The notes under the pieces: generated by a model | Told to the model about the DNA's origin: nothing | The model's database searches: none | What the model saw: only the letters and a program-made list of their open reading frames with translations | Shown here: piece by piece, positions 8,666 through 16,850 of the stretch | How positions within the stretch are numbered: the stretch's first letter is position 1 | Layout: every line of letters begins with the position of its first letter | Origin: a virus | Length of the DNA: 43,740 nt | Reading direction: 5' to 3' (one strand) | IMG/VR virus record: IMGVR_UViG_3300006874_000029 | Location: 1-43,740 of that record | Program-made: the position numbers and the translations under genes

Positions 8666-9350
8666 AACAACCCAGAATATTCTAAAAAATTATTCTACTA
8701 TTAATCAGTCGATTTATCTTAAAAAAGGTAATCGACTTTCGACTATTTCCGTGATGCGAAATATTCTTGCAGCCGCAGATGTAACAGAAGACTTTCCAGT
8801 AGATTTTTGTATCTATGATTTGACAAAGTTTTTAAACCTATTGTCAGTATACCCAGAACTTGAATTTCACGAAAAGTATGTGATGATGACCAATGGGGAA
8901 AAGAGTTATAAGTTCTATGCTGCAGAACCATCTATTGTTGTATATACAGAAAATACATTTGAACTAGATGGTTCGGAAAACAATCCATCAGGTTCTAAAC
9001 CATCTCCAACTTGGGATATTGATGTTAATATTCCTAATACAACACTTTCGACAATCAATAAAGTGGCATCGATAAGTGGACTTCCAGATTTTTCTTTGGA
9101 AACTGGTGATGATGAAAAAGTATTCTTGTGTGCATTGGATAAGAAAGATGATACCTCTAATGTTGCAAAAGAACCAGTTGGTGAGAGTGATAAAAACTTT
9201 AGAATGTTCTTCAAGTCTGAGAACTTGAAACTTATCGAAGGTGATTATTCTGTAAGTATTTCGAAGAACAAAATCTCAACTTTCCGCCATCAGAAACTTC
9301 CTATTCAGTATTGGATTACACTTGAACAAGATTCTGTTTATGGAGAGTGA
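8652..9350 (+). CDS. 45: gp45-like sliding clamp (DNA polymerase processivity factor)
   Basis: A 232-residue protein of the length of T4 gp45 (228). It has the clamp's beta-rich layout and typical N-terminal sequence (RLSETTQNILKNYSTIN), and is directly followed by the clamp loader genes as in T4. It forms a trimeric ring that tethers the polymerase to DNA and in T4 also activates late transcription. Residues 105-120 are a low-complexity Ser/Pro/Asn loop (GSENNPSGSKPSPTW). In T4 this operon is repressed by RegA at the translational level; a RegA gene lies three genes downstream. Confidence 0.93.
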   Translation: MRLSETTQNILKNYSTINQSIYLKKGNRLSTISVMRNILAAADVTEDFPVDFCIYDLTKFLNLLSVYPELEFHEKYVMMTNGEKSYKFYAAEPSIVVYTENTFELDGSENNPSGSKPSPTWDIDVNIPNTTLSTINKVASISGLPDFSLETGDDEKVFLCALDKKDDTSNVAKEPVGESDKNFRMFFKSENLKLIEGDYSVSISKNKISTFRHQKLPIQYWITLEQDSVYGE

Positions 9351-9352
9351 GA

Positions 9353-10309
9353 ATGGGTTCAGAAAATTATCTATGGGTAGAGTCATATCGTCCTAAAACC
9401 ATTGACGAATGCATATTGCCGGACGACCTAAAGGCGACCTTCAAAGAGTTCGTAGAAAACGGTAGTCTTCCTAACCTACTCCTTGCAGGAGGGCCTGGTA
9501 TTGGTAAAACAACTGTCGCTAGAGCATTATGCGAAGAACTGAATGTTGACTATATATTAGTGAACGGTTCAGAAGATGGAAACATCGACACTCTTAGAAC
9601 CAAGATTAGAAACTATGCATCAACTGTAAGTTTTAGTGCGAGTGATGATGCAGAATTTGGAAAGGTTATTATTTTAGATGAGGCAGACTATCTCAATCCG
9701 CAATCGACTCAGCCTGCTTTGCGTGGGTTTATCGAAGAATTCTCAGGCAATTGCAGATTTATTCTCACTTGTAATTTTAAAAATCGTATCATCGAACCAC
9801 TTCATAGTCGGTGCTCTCTAGTAGAATTTAAGATTGCAAAAAAAGACAAACCAAAACTTGCATCTGGTTTTTACACTAGGGTTCTTAAGATTCTTGATAG
9901 TGAGAATATCAAGTATAAAGAAAAAGTCATTCAACAACTTGTAATGAAACACTTTCCAGATTGGAGAAGAGTTTTAAATGAGTTGCAAAGATATTCTATA
10001 GGTGGTGAGATTGACGAAGGCCTTCTCACTGATGTTGGAGAAGTAAACCTTGGTAAGTTAGTATCTGCCTTAAAAGATAAAAAGTTTACCGAAATGCGTG
10101 GATGGGTAAATCAAAATTTAGACAATGACCCTAATACTTTGTTTAGAAGTATCTATGATGGACTGTATGACCATATGGAACCATCTTCCATACCTCAGGC
10201 AGTCGTAACAATTGCAGAGTATTCGTATAAGTCTGCCTTTGTAGCCGATCAGGAAATCAATCTAGTTGCATGTCTTACTGAACTAATGGTAGAGTGTGAC
10301 TGGAAATGA
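9353..10309 (+). CDS. 44: gp44-like clamp loader ATPase subunit
   Basis: A 318-residue AAA+ ATPase that opens the gp45 ring and loads it at primer-template junctions with gp62. Visible motifs are Walker A GGPGIGKT at 46-53, Walker B VIILDEAD with D109/E110, and the clamp-loader SRC motif at 152-154. Length matches T4 gp44 (319). I prefer the ATG at 9353, with GGAGAG five bases upstream, over an in-frame GTG at 9347 that overlaps the clamp stop. It overlaps the gp62 start by four bases (ATGA). Confidence 0.96.
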   Translation: MGSENYLWVESYRPKTIDECILPDDLKATFKEFVENGSLPNLLLAGGPGIGKTTVARALCEELNVDYILVNGSEDGNIDTLRTKIRNYASTVSFSASDDAEFGKVIILDEADYLNPQSTQPALRGFIEEFSGNCRFILTCNFKNRIIEPLHSRCSLVEFKIAKKDKPKLASGFYTRVLKILDSENIKYKEKVIQQLVMKHFPDWRRVLNELQRYSIGGEIDEGLLTDVGEVNLGKLVSALKDKKFTEMRGWVNQNLDNDPNTLFRSIYDGLYDHMEPSSIPQAVVTIAEYSYKSAFVADQEINLVACLTELMVECDWK

Positions 10310-10692
10310 GTTACGATTTATTTAAAGATTACATTCCATCAATCTCTCATACAAAAAAGAGGTTGATGGATAGTGATGATGAACAATGGGAGAAAAACTA
10401 TCAACCTTACCTTGTAAACAAGAACTACTCTAATTTCCAAGATACTATATTATACGCCAACGAAATGAACAAATATCATAATCTTGATAATAAGTTACAA
10501 TTCGATTATTTACTAAATAGTATACGTCCAAGGAAAAGGTTTTCACCTTGGCATAAAAAAACTATTCATAATGACTTTGATTATGTAAAAGAATATTATG
10601 GATATAATAATAAAAAAACAGAACAGGCTTTTAATATCCTAACAAAAAAACAAATAGAGGAAATAAAGAGTCAAATGAATAAAGGCGGATAA
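10306..10692 (+). CDS. 62: gp62-like clamp loader small subunit
   Basis: A 128-residue protein in the gp62 position directly after gp44 (ATGA overlap). The region NKLQFDYLLNSIRPRKRFSPW corresponds in character to the conserved gp62 core with the RPRKRF signature. It is shorter than T4 gp62 (187), as in marine relatives. It has no ATPase motif of its own and would form the 4:1 loader complex with gp44. The tail is Lys-rich and may contact DNA. Confidence 0.88.
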   Translation: MSYDLFKDYIPSISHTKKRLMDSDDEQWEKNYQPYLVNKNYSNFQDTILYANEMNKYHNLDNKLQFDYLLNSIRPRKRFSPWHKKTIHNDFDYVKEYYGYNNKKTEQAFNILTKKQIEEIKSQMNKGG

Positions 10693-10694
10693 TT

Positions 10695-11084
10695 ATGTCA
10701 GTACTAGAAACTTTAGTGGAAGTTGCACTTGGTGATCAAGAAGACTTCTTGAAAATTAGAGAGACATTAACTAGAATTGGTGTCGCATCAAAAAAAGATA
10801 GAAAACTTTATCAATCTTGCCATATTCTTCATAAACAAGGAAAATATTACATCGTTCATTTCAAAGAGTTATTTAAACTTGATGGAAAATCATCAGACTT
10901 TTCTGACAATGACAGGGCAAGAAGGAATACAGTTGTAAATCTATTGAAAGAGTGGGGATTAATCAATGTTGTTAAGACAGACGAATTTGAAAGTGCCCCT
11001 ATTTCTCAAATTAAAATAATTTCTCATAAAGAGAAAGATAATTGGGAGTTAGTACCAAAGTATAATATTGGTAGAAAAAAATAA
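10695..11084 (+). CDS. regA: RegA-like translational repressor
   Basis: A 129-residue protein strongly similar in layout to T4 RegA (122): FLKIRETLTRIGVA, LYQSCHILHKQGKYYIVHFK and the terminal WELVPKYNIG all have direct counterparts in T4 RegA. RegA binds U-rich sites around start codons of early mRNAs, including the clamp and clamp-loader genes, and represses their translation. Here it is the fourth gene of that set, so feedback control of the operon is likely. GGCGGA lies upstream of the ATG. An N-terminal extension of about 10 residues is seen relative to T4. Confidence 0.95.
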   Translation: MSVLETLVEVALGDQEDFLKIRETLTRIGVASKKDRKLYQSCHILHKQGKYYIVHFKELFKLDGKSSDFSDNDRARRNTVVNLLKEWGLINVVKTDEFESAPISQIKIISHKEKDNWELVPKYNIGRKK

Positions 11085-11104
11085 TTTGAAAGGTGAACTA
11101 CTTA

Positions 11105-11479
11105 ATGACTAATTTTGAAAAAGTAAAACAGTTTATGGAAACCTTTGGACAAGAAGTTGTACAAAAGGCAAAATTTCCAAGTAAAGAAATTGTTAATTTA
11201 AGAAATGAGTTGATTGAAGAAGAGTTACAAGAACTTAGAGTGGCGTCAATCCTAGACAACGATTTAGTAGAAGTAGCAGATGCATTAACTGATCTGTTGT
11301 ATGTTGTTTATGGCGCTGGACATGCCTATGGTATAGACTTAGATAAATGTTTCGATGAAGTTCATCGTTCCAATATGTCTAAACTAGGACTTGATGGTAA
11401 ACCCATCTATAGAGATGATGGAAAAGTTCTAAAAGGCCCAAATTTTTTTCAACCAGACTTGAATAATATTATATATTGA
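11105..11479 (+). CDS. MazG-like nucleotide pyrophosphohydrolase
   Basis: A 124-residue all-helical protein with an EELIEE-type metal-binding helix (NELIEEELQEL) and the second acidic helix EVADALTDLLYV, as in the MazG/phosphoribosyl-ATP pyrophosphohydrolase superfamily. The C-terminal region (RSNMSKLGLDGKPIYRDDGK) is typical of the phage form. It would hydrolyse (d)NTPs or related nucleotides to monophosphates. In T4-like marine phages MazG homologues are thought to adjust nucleotide pools or signalling, but that role is inferred. I used the ATG at 11105; an in-frame GTG lies four codons upstream. Confidence 0.88.
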   Translation: MTNFEKVKQFMETFGQEVVQKAKFPSKEIVNLRNELIEEELQELRVASILDNDLVEVADALTDLLYVVYGAGHAYGIDLDKCFDEVHRSNMSKLGLDGKPIYRDDGKVLKGPNFFQPDLNNIIY

Positions 11480-11584
11480 TTATATATAGTATATGGATCG
11501 TGGATTCCATCGTGCAATCGCAGTAAAATCCACATGTTACCGAAAGGGACAGTACATAAACCTTGCTAAATATAGGAGGAAAAC
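11480..11584 (+). promoter_or_regulatory. Possibly structured 5' leader of hsp20
   Basis: 105 bp without a gene. It can form GTGGAT/ATCCAC (11500-11505 with 11528-11533), a competing ATGGA/TCCAT stem (11493-11497 with 11506-11510) and a GAAA-capped hairpin CC-GAAA-GG at 11540-11547 extended by TGT/ACA. A strong AGGAGG (11575-11580) precedes the ATG. Alternative pairings upstream of a heat-shock gene suggest a regulatory RNA or thermometer. I do not recognise a named class. Confidence 0.4.
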
Positions 11585-12052
11585 ATGGTTAGTACAAGAT
11601 TAAGAAGTTTAGACCCATTTATGCGTTACAGTGTCGGGTTTGATAGATTGTTTAATGAACTTGAGGCAATGACTCAAGCAACAACGCAAAACTATCCCCC
11701 CTACAATGTAATCAAAGAAACAGATTCGAACTATCGTATCGAAATCGCAGTTTCTGGATTTTCGGAAGACGAACTTGAAGTAGAAATAAAAGAAAGTATT
11801 CTACGAGTAAAAGGTTCTGTCCAAGAAAAACAAAATGATTCTGCATTCCTACATAGAGGTATTTCTGGAAAGGACTTTGAAAGAACCTTTACATTAAATG
11901 CCGATATTGTTGTAGCGGGTGCTGAATTAGTGAATGGATTGCTTGTTATTGAATTAGAACATGTAATCCCAGAAGAAAAGAAACCTCGCCGAATTGATAT
12001 CGGTGGTTCTAAAACACTGCCGAATAAAAAGAAAAAATTCTTGGCAGAGTAA
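11585..12052 (+). CDS. hsp20: Hsp20/alpha-crystallin small heat-shock protein
   Basis: A 155-residue protein of the IbpA type. The N-terminal LDPFMRYSVGFDRLF motif is followed by an alpha-crystallin domain (about 38-140) with YRIEIAVSGFSEDELEV, the RGISGKDFERTFTL strand and the late NGLLVIELE strand. It would act as an ATP-independent holdase for unfolded proteins. Such genes are widespread in T4-like cyanophages and pelagic phages. It has the strongest Shine-Dalgarno in the area (AGGAGG) and is followed by a GC-rich hairpin, so it may be its own transcription unit. The tail is Lys-rich. Confidence 0.94.
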   Translation: MVSTRLRSLDPFMRYSVGFDRLFNELEAMTQATTQNYPPYNVIKETDSNYRIEIAVSGFSEDELEVEIKESILRVKGSVQEKQNDSAFLHRGISGKDFERTFTLNADIVVAGAELVNGLLVIELEHVIPEEKKPRRIDIGGSKTLPNKKKKFLAE

Positions 12053-12080
12053 AAAATTGGGGGGAACCATTCCCCCCATC
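12053..12080 (+). terminator. Strong GC-rich hairpin after hsp20
   Basis: TGGGGGGAA (12058-12066) and TTCCCCCCA (12070-12078) form a perfect 9-bp stem with a CCA loop just after the hsp20 stop. The + strand lacks a good U-tract (TCATTTG follows), while the A-run at 12051-12056 would give a U-tract on the opposite strand. It may terminate weakly, stabilise the hsp20 mRNA 3' end or act bidirectionally. Confidence 0.55.
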
Positions 12081-12099
12081 ATTTGATGAGGATTAAAAA

Positions 12100-12288
12100 A
12101 TGGAAACACATGACCAACTAACAATTGAGTTAGAACAGTATAAATTAGAAAATGAAAAATTTCAAAAAGGTAATAAGTCTGCAGGAATTCGTGCAAGAAA
12201 ACACCTTAATGAATTGATGAAGTTGTGTAAAACACGCCGTGCAGAAATTCAAGACGAAAAAGAATGGATTGTTAAAGGCGATAGTTAA
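12100..12288 (+). CDS. Small basic protein similar to histone H1-like Hc1 domain
   Basis: A 62-residue helical protein. Residues 22-50 (FQKGNKSAGIRARKH, then LNELMKLCKTRRAEIQ) recall the N-terminal Hc1 region of chlamydial histone H1-like protein, which reads KGNKAAAQRVR followed by a similar Leu/Lys helix (compared from memory). It could bind DNA or RNA. The last residues (DEKEWIVKG) resemble the end of the next gene product (NEKKWIKKG), suggesting related C-terminal helices. GAGG lies upstream of the ATG, and the stop overlaps the next ATG by one base. Function is not established. Confidence 0.6.
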   Translation: METHDQLTIELEQYKLENEKFQKGNKSAGIRARKHLNELMKLCKTRRAEIQDEKEWIVKGDS

Positions 12289-12635
12289 TGAAAGTATCAG
12301 AACAAGAAACCGAAATTGAAATGAGTGAAGATAAGGTTTATAAGGTTTCTAAAAATTCTGGAGAATTGGGAGATATTGAATTCTCGCCAGGATTACCAAA
12401 TGACCTTTTAATTCAAGACTTGTTGAATAACAAAAAAATCGTACTTGCCCATCCAAATGTTGTACAGAAAGTATTAAACATGGAGTGGGCATGGTTCGAA
12501 AGAAGAGTTATTAAATGGTTGGGTGACTCGCCTGAAAGTAGAGAGTTACAAAAACGTTTAAGAACGCACATTAAAAATGAAAAGAAATGGATCAAAAAAG
12601 GAGCGAAAGCAGATGAAGTTCGATTATTCCAATAG
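12288..12635 (+). CDS. Unrecognised 115-residue protein
   Basis: I do not recognise this protein. The N-terminus is acidic (ETEIEMSEDK) and the middle contains PGLPNDLLIQDLLNNKK and WAWFERRVIKWLG. The C-terminus is basic and helical (KRLRTHIKNEKKWIKKG), with a local match to the C-terminus of the preceding Hc1-like protein. The ATG overlaps the upstream stop (TAATG), and its 3' end overlaps the next gene by 23 bp. It is probably an early phage protein translated from the same message as its neighbours. Confidence 0.7.
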   Translation: MKVSEQETEIEMSEDKVYKVSKNSGELGDIEFSPGLPNDLLIQDLLNNKKIVLAHPNVVQKVLNMEWAWFERRVIKWLGDSPESRELQKRLRTHIKNEKKWIKKGAKADEVRLFQ

Positions 12636-12897
12636 TATGAAATTGAGAGCACTTATTAGAAAGTATGAATATGAAAGAGATATGGCAATTGCAAATCTTC
12701 AAACATATTTTGAAAATTCTGTAGGTGTTGGTGAACATAGTGATATTGTGGCAGAAATGGATGAACAGGTTTGTCGCCTTGCAATGGCAGAAGACAAACT
12801 AAAAACTGTAATTCAGTATTTTGCAAATATTCAACAGCAACCAGTCCCACAGACAGCGGAAACCCCAGAGCCTGCAGAAACAACAGATGGCAGTTAA
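12613..12897 (+). CDS. Unrecognised helical 94-residue protein
   Basis: A helical, coiled-coil-like protein (KLRALIRKYEYERDMAIANLQ and AMAEDKLKTVIQYF) with a Pro/Thr/Glu-rich tail (PVPQTAETPEPAETTDGS). I chose the internal ATG at 12613, which has AGGAG about 10 bp upstream. A longer in-frame start at 12577 lies deep inside the previous gene. It overlaps both neighbours (23 bp upstream, 11 bp downstream), so expression must be coupled. I see no enzymatic motif. Confidence 0.65.
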   Translation: MKFDYSNSMKLRALIRKYEYERDMAIANLQTYFENSVGVGEHSDIVAEMDEQVCRLAMAEDKLKTVIQYFANIQQQPVPQTAETPEPAETTDGS

Positions 12898-13231
12898 AGT
12901 TCTGCGACTAATTTCTGGTGAAGAGATTATGGGCGATGTATCGGAAAAAGAAGATGGTACTATCTACATAAAAGATGTATGTCAGATCGCCACTTCTTAC
13001 GCCGATACAACAACCGCTACTGCAAGAGTAGGCCTGGCGCCCTTTATGCCATATACAAAATCTTCAGACGGAATTACGGTTGCCAAATCATATGTTGGAT
13101 TTATTGTTGACCCTGTAAATGAGTTGACTAATGAATACAATAAAATATTTGGTAGTGGGCTAGTTCTCCCACCAAGCACACCAACACTCAAAACACCAAA
13201 GGGTGGAAATCACGGATTTGTTAAAGTTTAG
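12887..13231 (+). CDS. Sm/LSm-like small protein
   Basis: A 114-residue protein whose N-terminus MAVKVLRLISGEEIMGDV matches the pattern of an Sm1 motif (strand, L-x-x-G-E-x-hydrophobic-x-G-x-V), followed by further short strands (YIKDVCQIA). This fold is known from Hfq/LSm RNA chaperones, but similar folds also occur in phage structural proteins. The tail (LPPSTPTLKTPKGG) is flexible. The start at 12887 is set by the Sm-like domain; a 22-residue upstream extension would overlap the previous gene and is Gln/Ser-rich. An RNA-binding role is only a possibility. Confidence 0.6.
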   Translation: MAVKVLRLISGEEIMGDVSEKEDGTIYIKDVCQIATSYADTTTATARVGLAPFMPYTKSSDGITVAKSYVGFIVDPVNELTNEYNKIFGSGLVLPPSTPTLKTPKGGNHGFVKV

Positions 13232-13234
13232 TGA

Positions 13235-13263
13235 TTGACTTATTGTGCGTTGTGTGATATAAT
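13235..13263 (+). promoter_or_regulatory. Sigma70-like early promoter for DNA polymerase
   Basis: TTGACT (13235-13240), a 17-bp spacer and a perfect TATAAT (13258-13263) lie just after the Sm-like gene. The expected start is near 13270, giving a leader of about 23 nt to the gp43 ATG at 13293. It is the best -10 match among the promoters seen here. Confidence 0.8.
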
Positions 13264-13292
13264 GCACCTAGTAATTTACATAATGAGGAATC

Positions 13293-15821
13293 ATGCGATT
13301 TTATACTAATATCCAGAATCTTGGAAATAAAATTCTTGTCAAAGAAACTGTTGATGGTGAGCGTAAGAGGTATCGAACTTCTTACTCACCATCTCTTTTT
13401 TATGAAGTAAAAGAAAAAACATCACATCGTTCTCTTGATGGTAAATATTTGAGAAAAGTTAAATTTCCAGATATCCGTACGGCAAGAGCAAAGATAAAAG
13501 AAAATGATGGTATTCTGTCATTCTACGGAATGACGCAGTTTATTTATCCGTACATTGCAGACAACTATTCAGATTTAGAATTTGATCTGGACAAGATTAG
13601 AATTGCAACACTTGACATTGAGGTCGAGTGTGAAAACGGTTTCCCCAATCCTCTAGAAGCAATAGAACGAGTAAACGCCATTACTCTTAAGTATGATGAT
13701 ATGTATACTGTTCTTGGTTTGGGAGACTGGGAGAATACTAATGAGTCTTTGTCTCACCTCAATATTAAGTATTACAAATGTACTAGTGAGATTGAACTTC
13801 TCAAGTCTTTCTTAAATTTGTGGGAGGCTGCAGATATTGATATTGTGACTGGTTGGAATGTTAATCAGTTTGATATGAGTTATCTCGTAAACCGTATCAC
13901 AAAAATCCTTGGAGAAGATAACACCAAAAGACTTTCTCCTTGGGGTATTGTAGATAGAATGCAAAAAAACATTCGTGGCCAACTACAAGAACAAGTCAAT
14001 GTACTTGGTATTAACATTGTTGATTATCTTGACTTGTATCGAAAGTTTACCTATGTTACGAGAGAAAGTTATCGTCTTGACCATATTGCCTTTGTCGAGT
14101 TGGGTGAAAGAAAGTTAGACCACTCAGAGTTCTCGCACATGCATCTGTTCTACAAAGAAGACTATCAAAAGTATATTGACTATAATATCAAAGATGTTGA
14201 ACTTGTTGATAGACTTGACGATAAACTTAAACTCTTAGAACTGTTGATTACAATTGCATATGAGGCGAGAGTGAACTATGATGAGGTTTTTTCTCCTATC
14301 AAAACTTGGGACTCGATTTCATTCAATCATCTTAAAAAAGATAATATTGTCATTCCACCAAAAAGAAATAACAGTAAAACTGCTGCATACGCCGGTGCGT
14401 ATGTAAAGGAACCGACTGTCGGAATGCATGACTGGATTCTTTCGTTTGACTTGAACAGTCTATACCCACACCTTATCATGCAATACAACATTTCACCCGA
14501 AACCTTGGTTGAAACAGACAGAGTAGATACATCCGTTGACGATTTATTAGAAATGAAAACAAATACGGAAATTATTTCTAAGAGTAACTTGTCACTTACC
14601 CCTAATGGTGTTCTATATAATAATGACAAAAAAGGTTTCCTTCCAAAACTTATGCAGAAGATGTATGATGACAGGGTTTTGTATAAGAAGGAAATGTTGA
14701 AGACAAAACAAAAGAAAATTGATGGTGACGGCGACCCCAAAGAACTAGACAAAAGGATTGCCGCACTCAATAATAAACAGATGGCCGCAAAGATTCTTCT
14801 CAACTCGGCTTATGGTGCGTTGGGGAATCAGTACTTTAGGTATTTCGATATCAGACAGGCGGAGTCTATCACTCTATCTGGACAGTTATCTATCAGATGG
14901 ATTGAAAAGAAGGTAAATGAATATGTCAACAAAATTCTACAAAATGATGAAGAAAAGAATTACGTTATCGCAAGCGATACGGATTCGATATATGTCACTC
15001 TTGGTGACTTGGTACATAAAGTGTTTAACCAAGGAACTGCAGGCAAGGAAACTGAGGATAGTATACAAACGGAACGAGTGGTTAACTTTCTTGATAGAGT
15101 CGCTCAAGAGAAATTCGAACCTTTTATTGATCGTAGTTATCAAGAACTTGCTTCGTATATGAATGCATATGAACAGAAGATGTTCATGAAAAGAGAAGTT
15201 ATTGCATCAAAAGGATTGTGGACTGCGAAGAAAAGATATATTCTAAATGTCCATGACAGTGAGGGAGTTCGATATAAAGAACCAGACCTAAAAATTATGG
15301 GCATCGAGGCGGTTCGATCATCTACCCCAGCAGCATGTCGGGATAAATTGAAAGAATCCTTTAAGGTTATTATGGGTGGTGATAACGATGAACTTATTCA
15401 GTTTATCGACACTTTTAGAGAAGACTTTAAAACCTTTCCTGTAGATGAGGTTGCATTTCCTAGAAGTGTCAACGGATTACGAAAGTATTTCGATTCTGCA
15501 GAACTATACAAGAAAGGAACGCCCATCCATGTAAAGGGTGTCATTCATTTCAATAATTTGGTTAAGAAACATAAATTGGATATGACTTATCCAGTTATTA
15601 AGGAGGGCGAAAAGATTAAGTTTGTTTACCTTAAAGAACCAAATCCAATTGGCAATAATACCATTGCGATGGCATCAGTTATTCCAAATGAGTTTGGATT
15701 AAATGATTACATTGACTATACAAAACAATTCGAAAAGGCCTTCCTTGATCCAATTAAAACCATCACTGATGCTATTGGATGGAAGGTTGAAAAAATATTC
15801 ACAATAGACGATTTTTTTTAA
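13293..15821 (+). CDS. 43: gp43-like family B DNA polymerase
   Basis: The replicative polymerase with proofreading exonuclease, 842 residues (T4 gp43: 898). Exonuclease motif I LDIEVE contains D108 and E110. Polymerase motif A SFDLNSLYPHLI is near 386, motif B KILLNSAYGALGNQ near 500 and motif C ASDTDSIYV near 562. The C-terminus FTIDDFF resembles the clamp-binding tail of T4/RB69 gp43. It is the first gene after its own promoter, with GAGGAA before the ATG. UvsX follows after a 12-bp gap. No intein, split or frameshift is visible. Confidence 0.98.
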   Translation: MRFYTNIQNLGNKILVKETVDGERKRYRTSYSPSLFYEVKEKTSHRSLDGKYLRKVKFPDIRTARAKIKENDGILSFYGMTQFIYPYIADNYSDLEFDLDKIRIATLDIEVECENGFPNPLEAIERVNAITLKYDDMYTVLGLGDWENTNESLSHLNIKYYKCTSEIELLKSFLNLWEAADIDIVTGWNVNQFDMSYLVNRITKILGEDNTKRLSPWGIVDRMQKNIRGQLQEQVNVLGINIVDYLDLYRKFTYVTRESYRLDHIAFVELGERKLDHSEFSHMHLFYKEDYQKYIDYNIKDVELVDRLDDKLKLLELLITIAYEARVNYDEVFSPIKTWDSISFNHLKKDNIVIPPKRNNSKTAAYAGAYVKEPTVGMHDWILSFDLNSLYPHLIMQYNISPETLVETDRVDTSVDDLLEMKTNTEIISKSNLSLTPNGVLYNNDKKGFLPKLMQKMYDDRVLYKKEMLKTKQKKIDGDGDPKELDKRIAALNNKQMAAKILLNSAYGALGNQYFRYFDIRQAESITLSGQLSIRWIEKKVNEYVNKILQNDEEKNYVIASDTDSIYVTLGDLVHKVFNQGTAGKETEDSIQTERVVNFLDRVAQEKFEPFIDRSYQELASYMNAYEQKMFMKREVIASKGLWTAKKRYILNVHDSEGVRYKEPDLKIMGIEAVRSSTPAACRDKLKESFKVIMGGDNDELIQFIDTFREDFKTFPVDEVAFPRSVNGLRKYFDSAELYKKGTPIHVKGVIHFNNLVKKHKLDMTYPVIKEGEKIKFVYLKEPNPIGNNTIAMASVIPNEFGLNDYIDYTKQFEKAFLDPIKTITDAIGWKVEKIFTIDDFF

Positions 15822-15833
15822 TAGGAGAATAAT

Positions 15834-16850
15834 ATGTCTGGACTAATGAGTAAATTGAGAAAGAATACTTCTTTCAAAGACGGAAGAGTTAATACTCTTT
15901 CCGAATCTCCATTTCTACACGAAAAGGATAATATTCCTACAAACATTCCTGCAGTGAATGTTGCATTTTCTGGTTCGTTGGATAAAGGATATACATCTGG
16001 GTTGACTATGATTGCAGGCCCTAGTAAACACTTCAAGACTGCATTTGGTTTGATTATGATGAAGGCATATCTTGACAAGTATCCAGAAGGTGTTGCACTT
16101 TTTTATGATAGTGAATTTGGTACACCGCAAAATTATTTTGATGTGTTCGATATCGATACATCAAGAGTTGTACATATTCCAGTTACTGATTTGGAAGAAT
16201 TAAAATTTGATATAGTTTCGCAGTTAAAAGAAATCGAAACAGAAGACAAACTTTTTATCATGGTTGATTCTGTAGGAAACCTTGCGTCCAAAAAAGAAGT
16301 AGAAGATGCGGAGAATCAAAAATCCGCCGCCGATATGACAAGAGCAAAACAATTCAAGTCTTTGTTTAGAATGGTAACTCCACATCTAACAATGAAAGAT
16401 ATTCCAATGGTTGCAATTAATCATACATACGATTCTCAAGGACTGTATCCAACAAAGGTAGTTTCTGGTGGTACTGGAATGTATTATAGTGCAGATACTA
16501 TTTGGATTGTAGGTAGACAACAAGATAAAGTTGGTGCAGAAATTCAAGGTTATCACTTTGTAATCAATGTGGAGAAGTCTAGGTTTGTTAAAGAAAAATC
16601 TAAAATTCCAATTTCAGTATCTTGGGATAATGGTGTAGATAAAACATCAGGTCTTCTTGACATGGCACTAGATTATGGTGTAATATCTAGATCTGGTGGA
16701 TGGTATCAAATGGTTGATCCAGAAACTGGTGAAGTTGATGATAAGAAGTTTCGTGAAAAAGAAACTCATTCCATGGAGTTTTGGGAAAACCTACTGGCGG
16801 ACTCTAAGTTCAATGACTTCTTGAAAAAGAAATATAGAGTTGGTAATTAG
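15834..16850 (+). CDS. uvsX: UvsX-like RecA-family recombinase
   Basis: A 338-residue strand-exchange ATPase needed for recombination-dependent replication. The P-loop GPSKHFKT at 62-69 has the unusual T4-type Ser-Lys-His-Phe filling. LFIMVDSVGNL (near 138) is Walker B, and VAINHTYDSQG and the GGTGMYYSADTIW region match the DNA-binding loop area of UvsX. T4 UvsX has 391 residues, so this is somewhat short at the C-terminus. AGGAGA precedes the ATG. It sits between polymerase and helicase genes as in T4-like phages. Confidence 0.95.
   Translation: MSGLMSKLRKNTSFKDGRVNTLSESPFLHEKDNIPTNIPAVNVAFSGSLDKGYTSGLTMIAGPSKHFKTAFGLIMMKAYLDKYPEGVALFYDSEFGTPQNYFDVFDIDTSRVVHIPVTDLEELKFDIVSQLKEIETEDKLFIMVDSVGNLASKKEVEDAENQKSAADMTRAKQFKSLFRMVTPHLTMKDIPMVAINHTYDSQGLYPTKVVSGGTGMYYSADTIWIVGRQQDKVGAEIQGYHFVINVEKSRFVKEKSKIPISVSWDNGVDKTSGLLDMALDYGVISRSGGWYQMVDPETGEVDDKKFREKETHSMEFWENLLADSKFNDFLKKKYRVGN

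Noticed and set aside
11565-11572. GCTAAATA as a late promoter for hsp20
   Set aside because: There are two mismatches to TATAAATA, and the implied start would fall in the Shine-Dalgarno, leaving almost no leader.
14327-14803. 158-residue minus-strand frame
   Set aside because: It is antisense to the polymerase palm region, which has conserved motifs.
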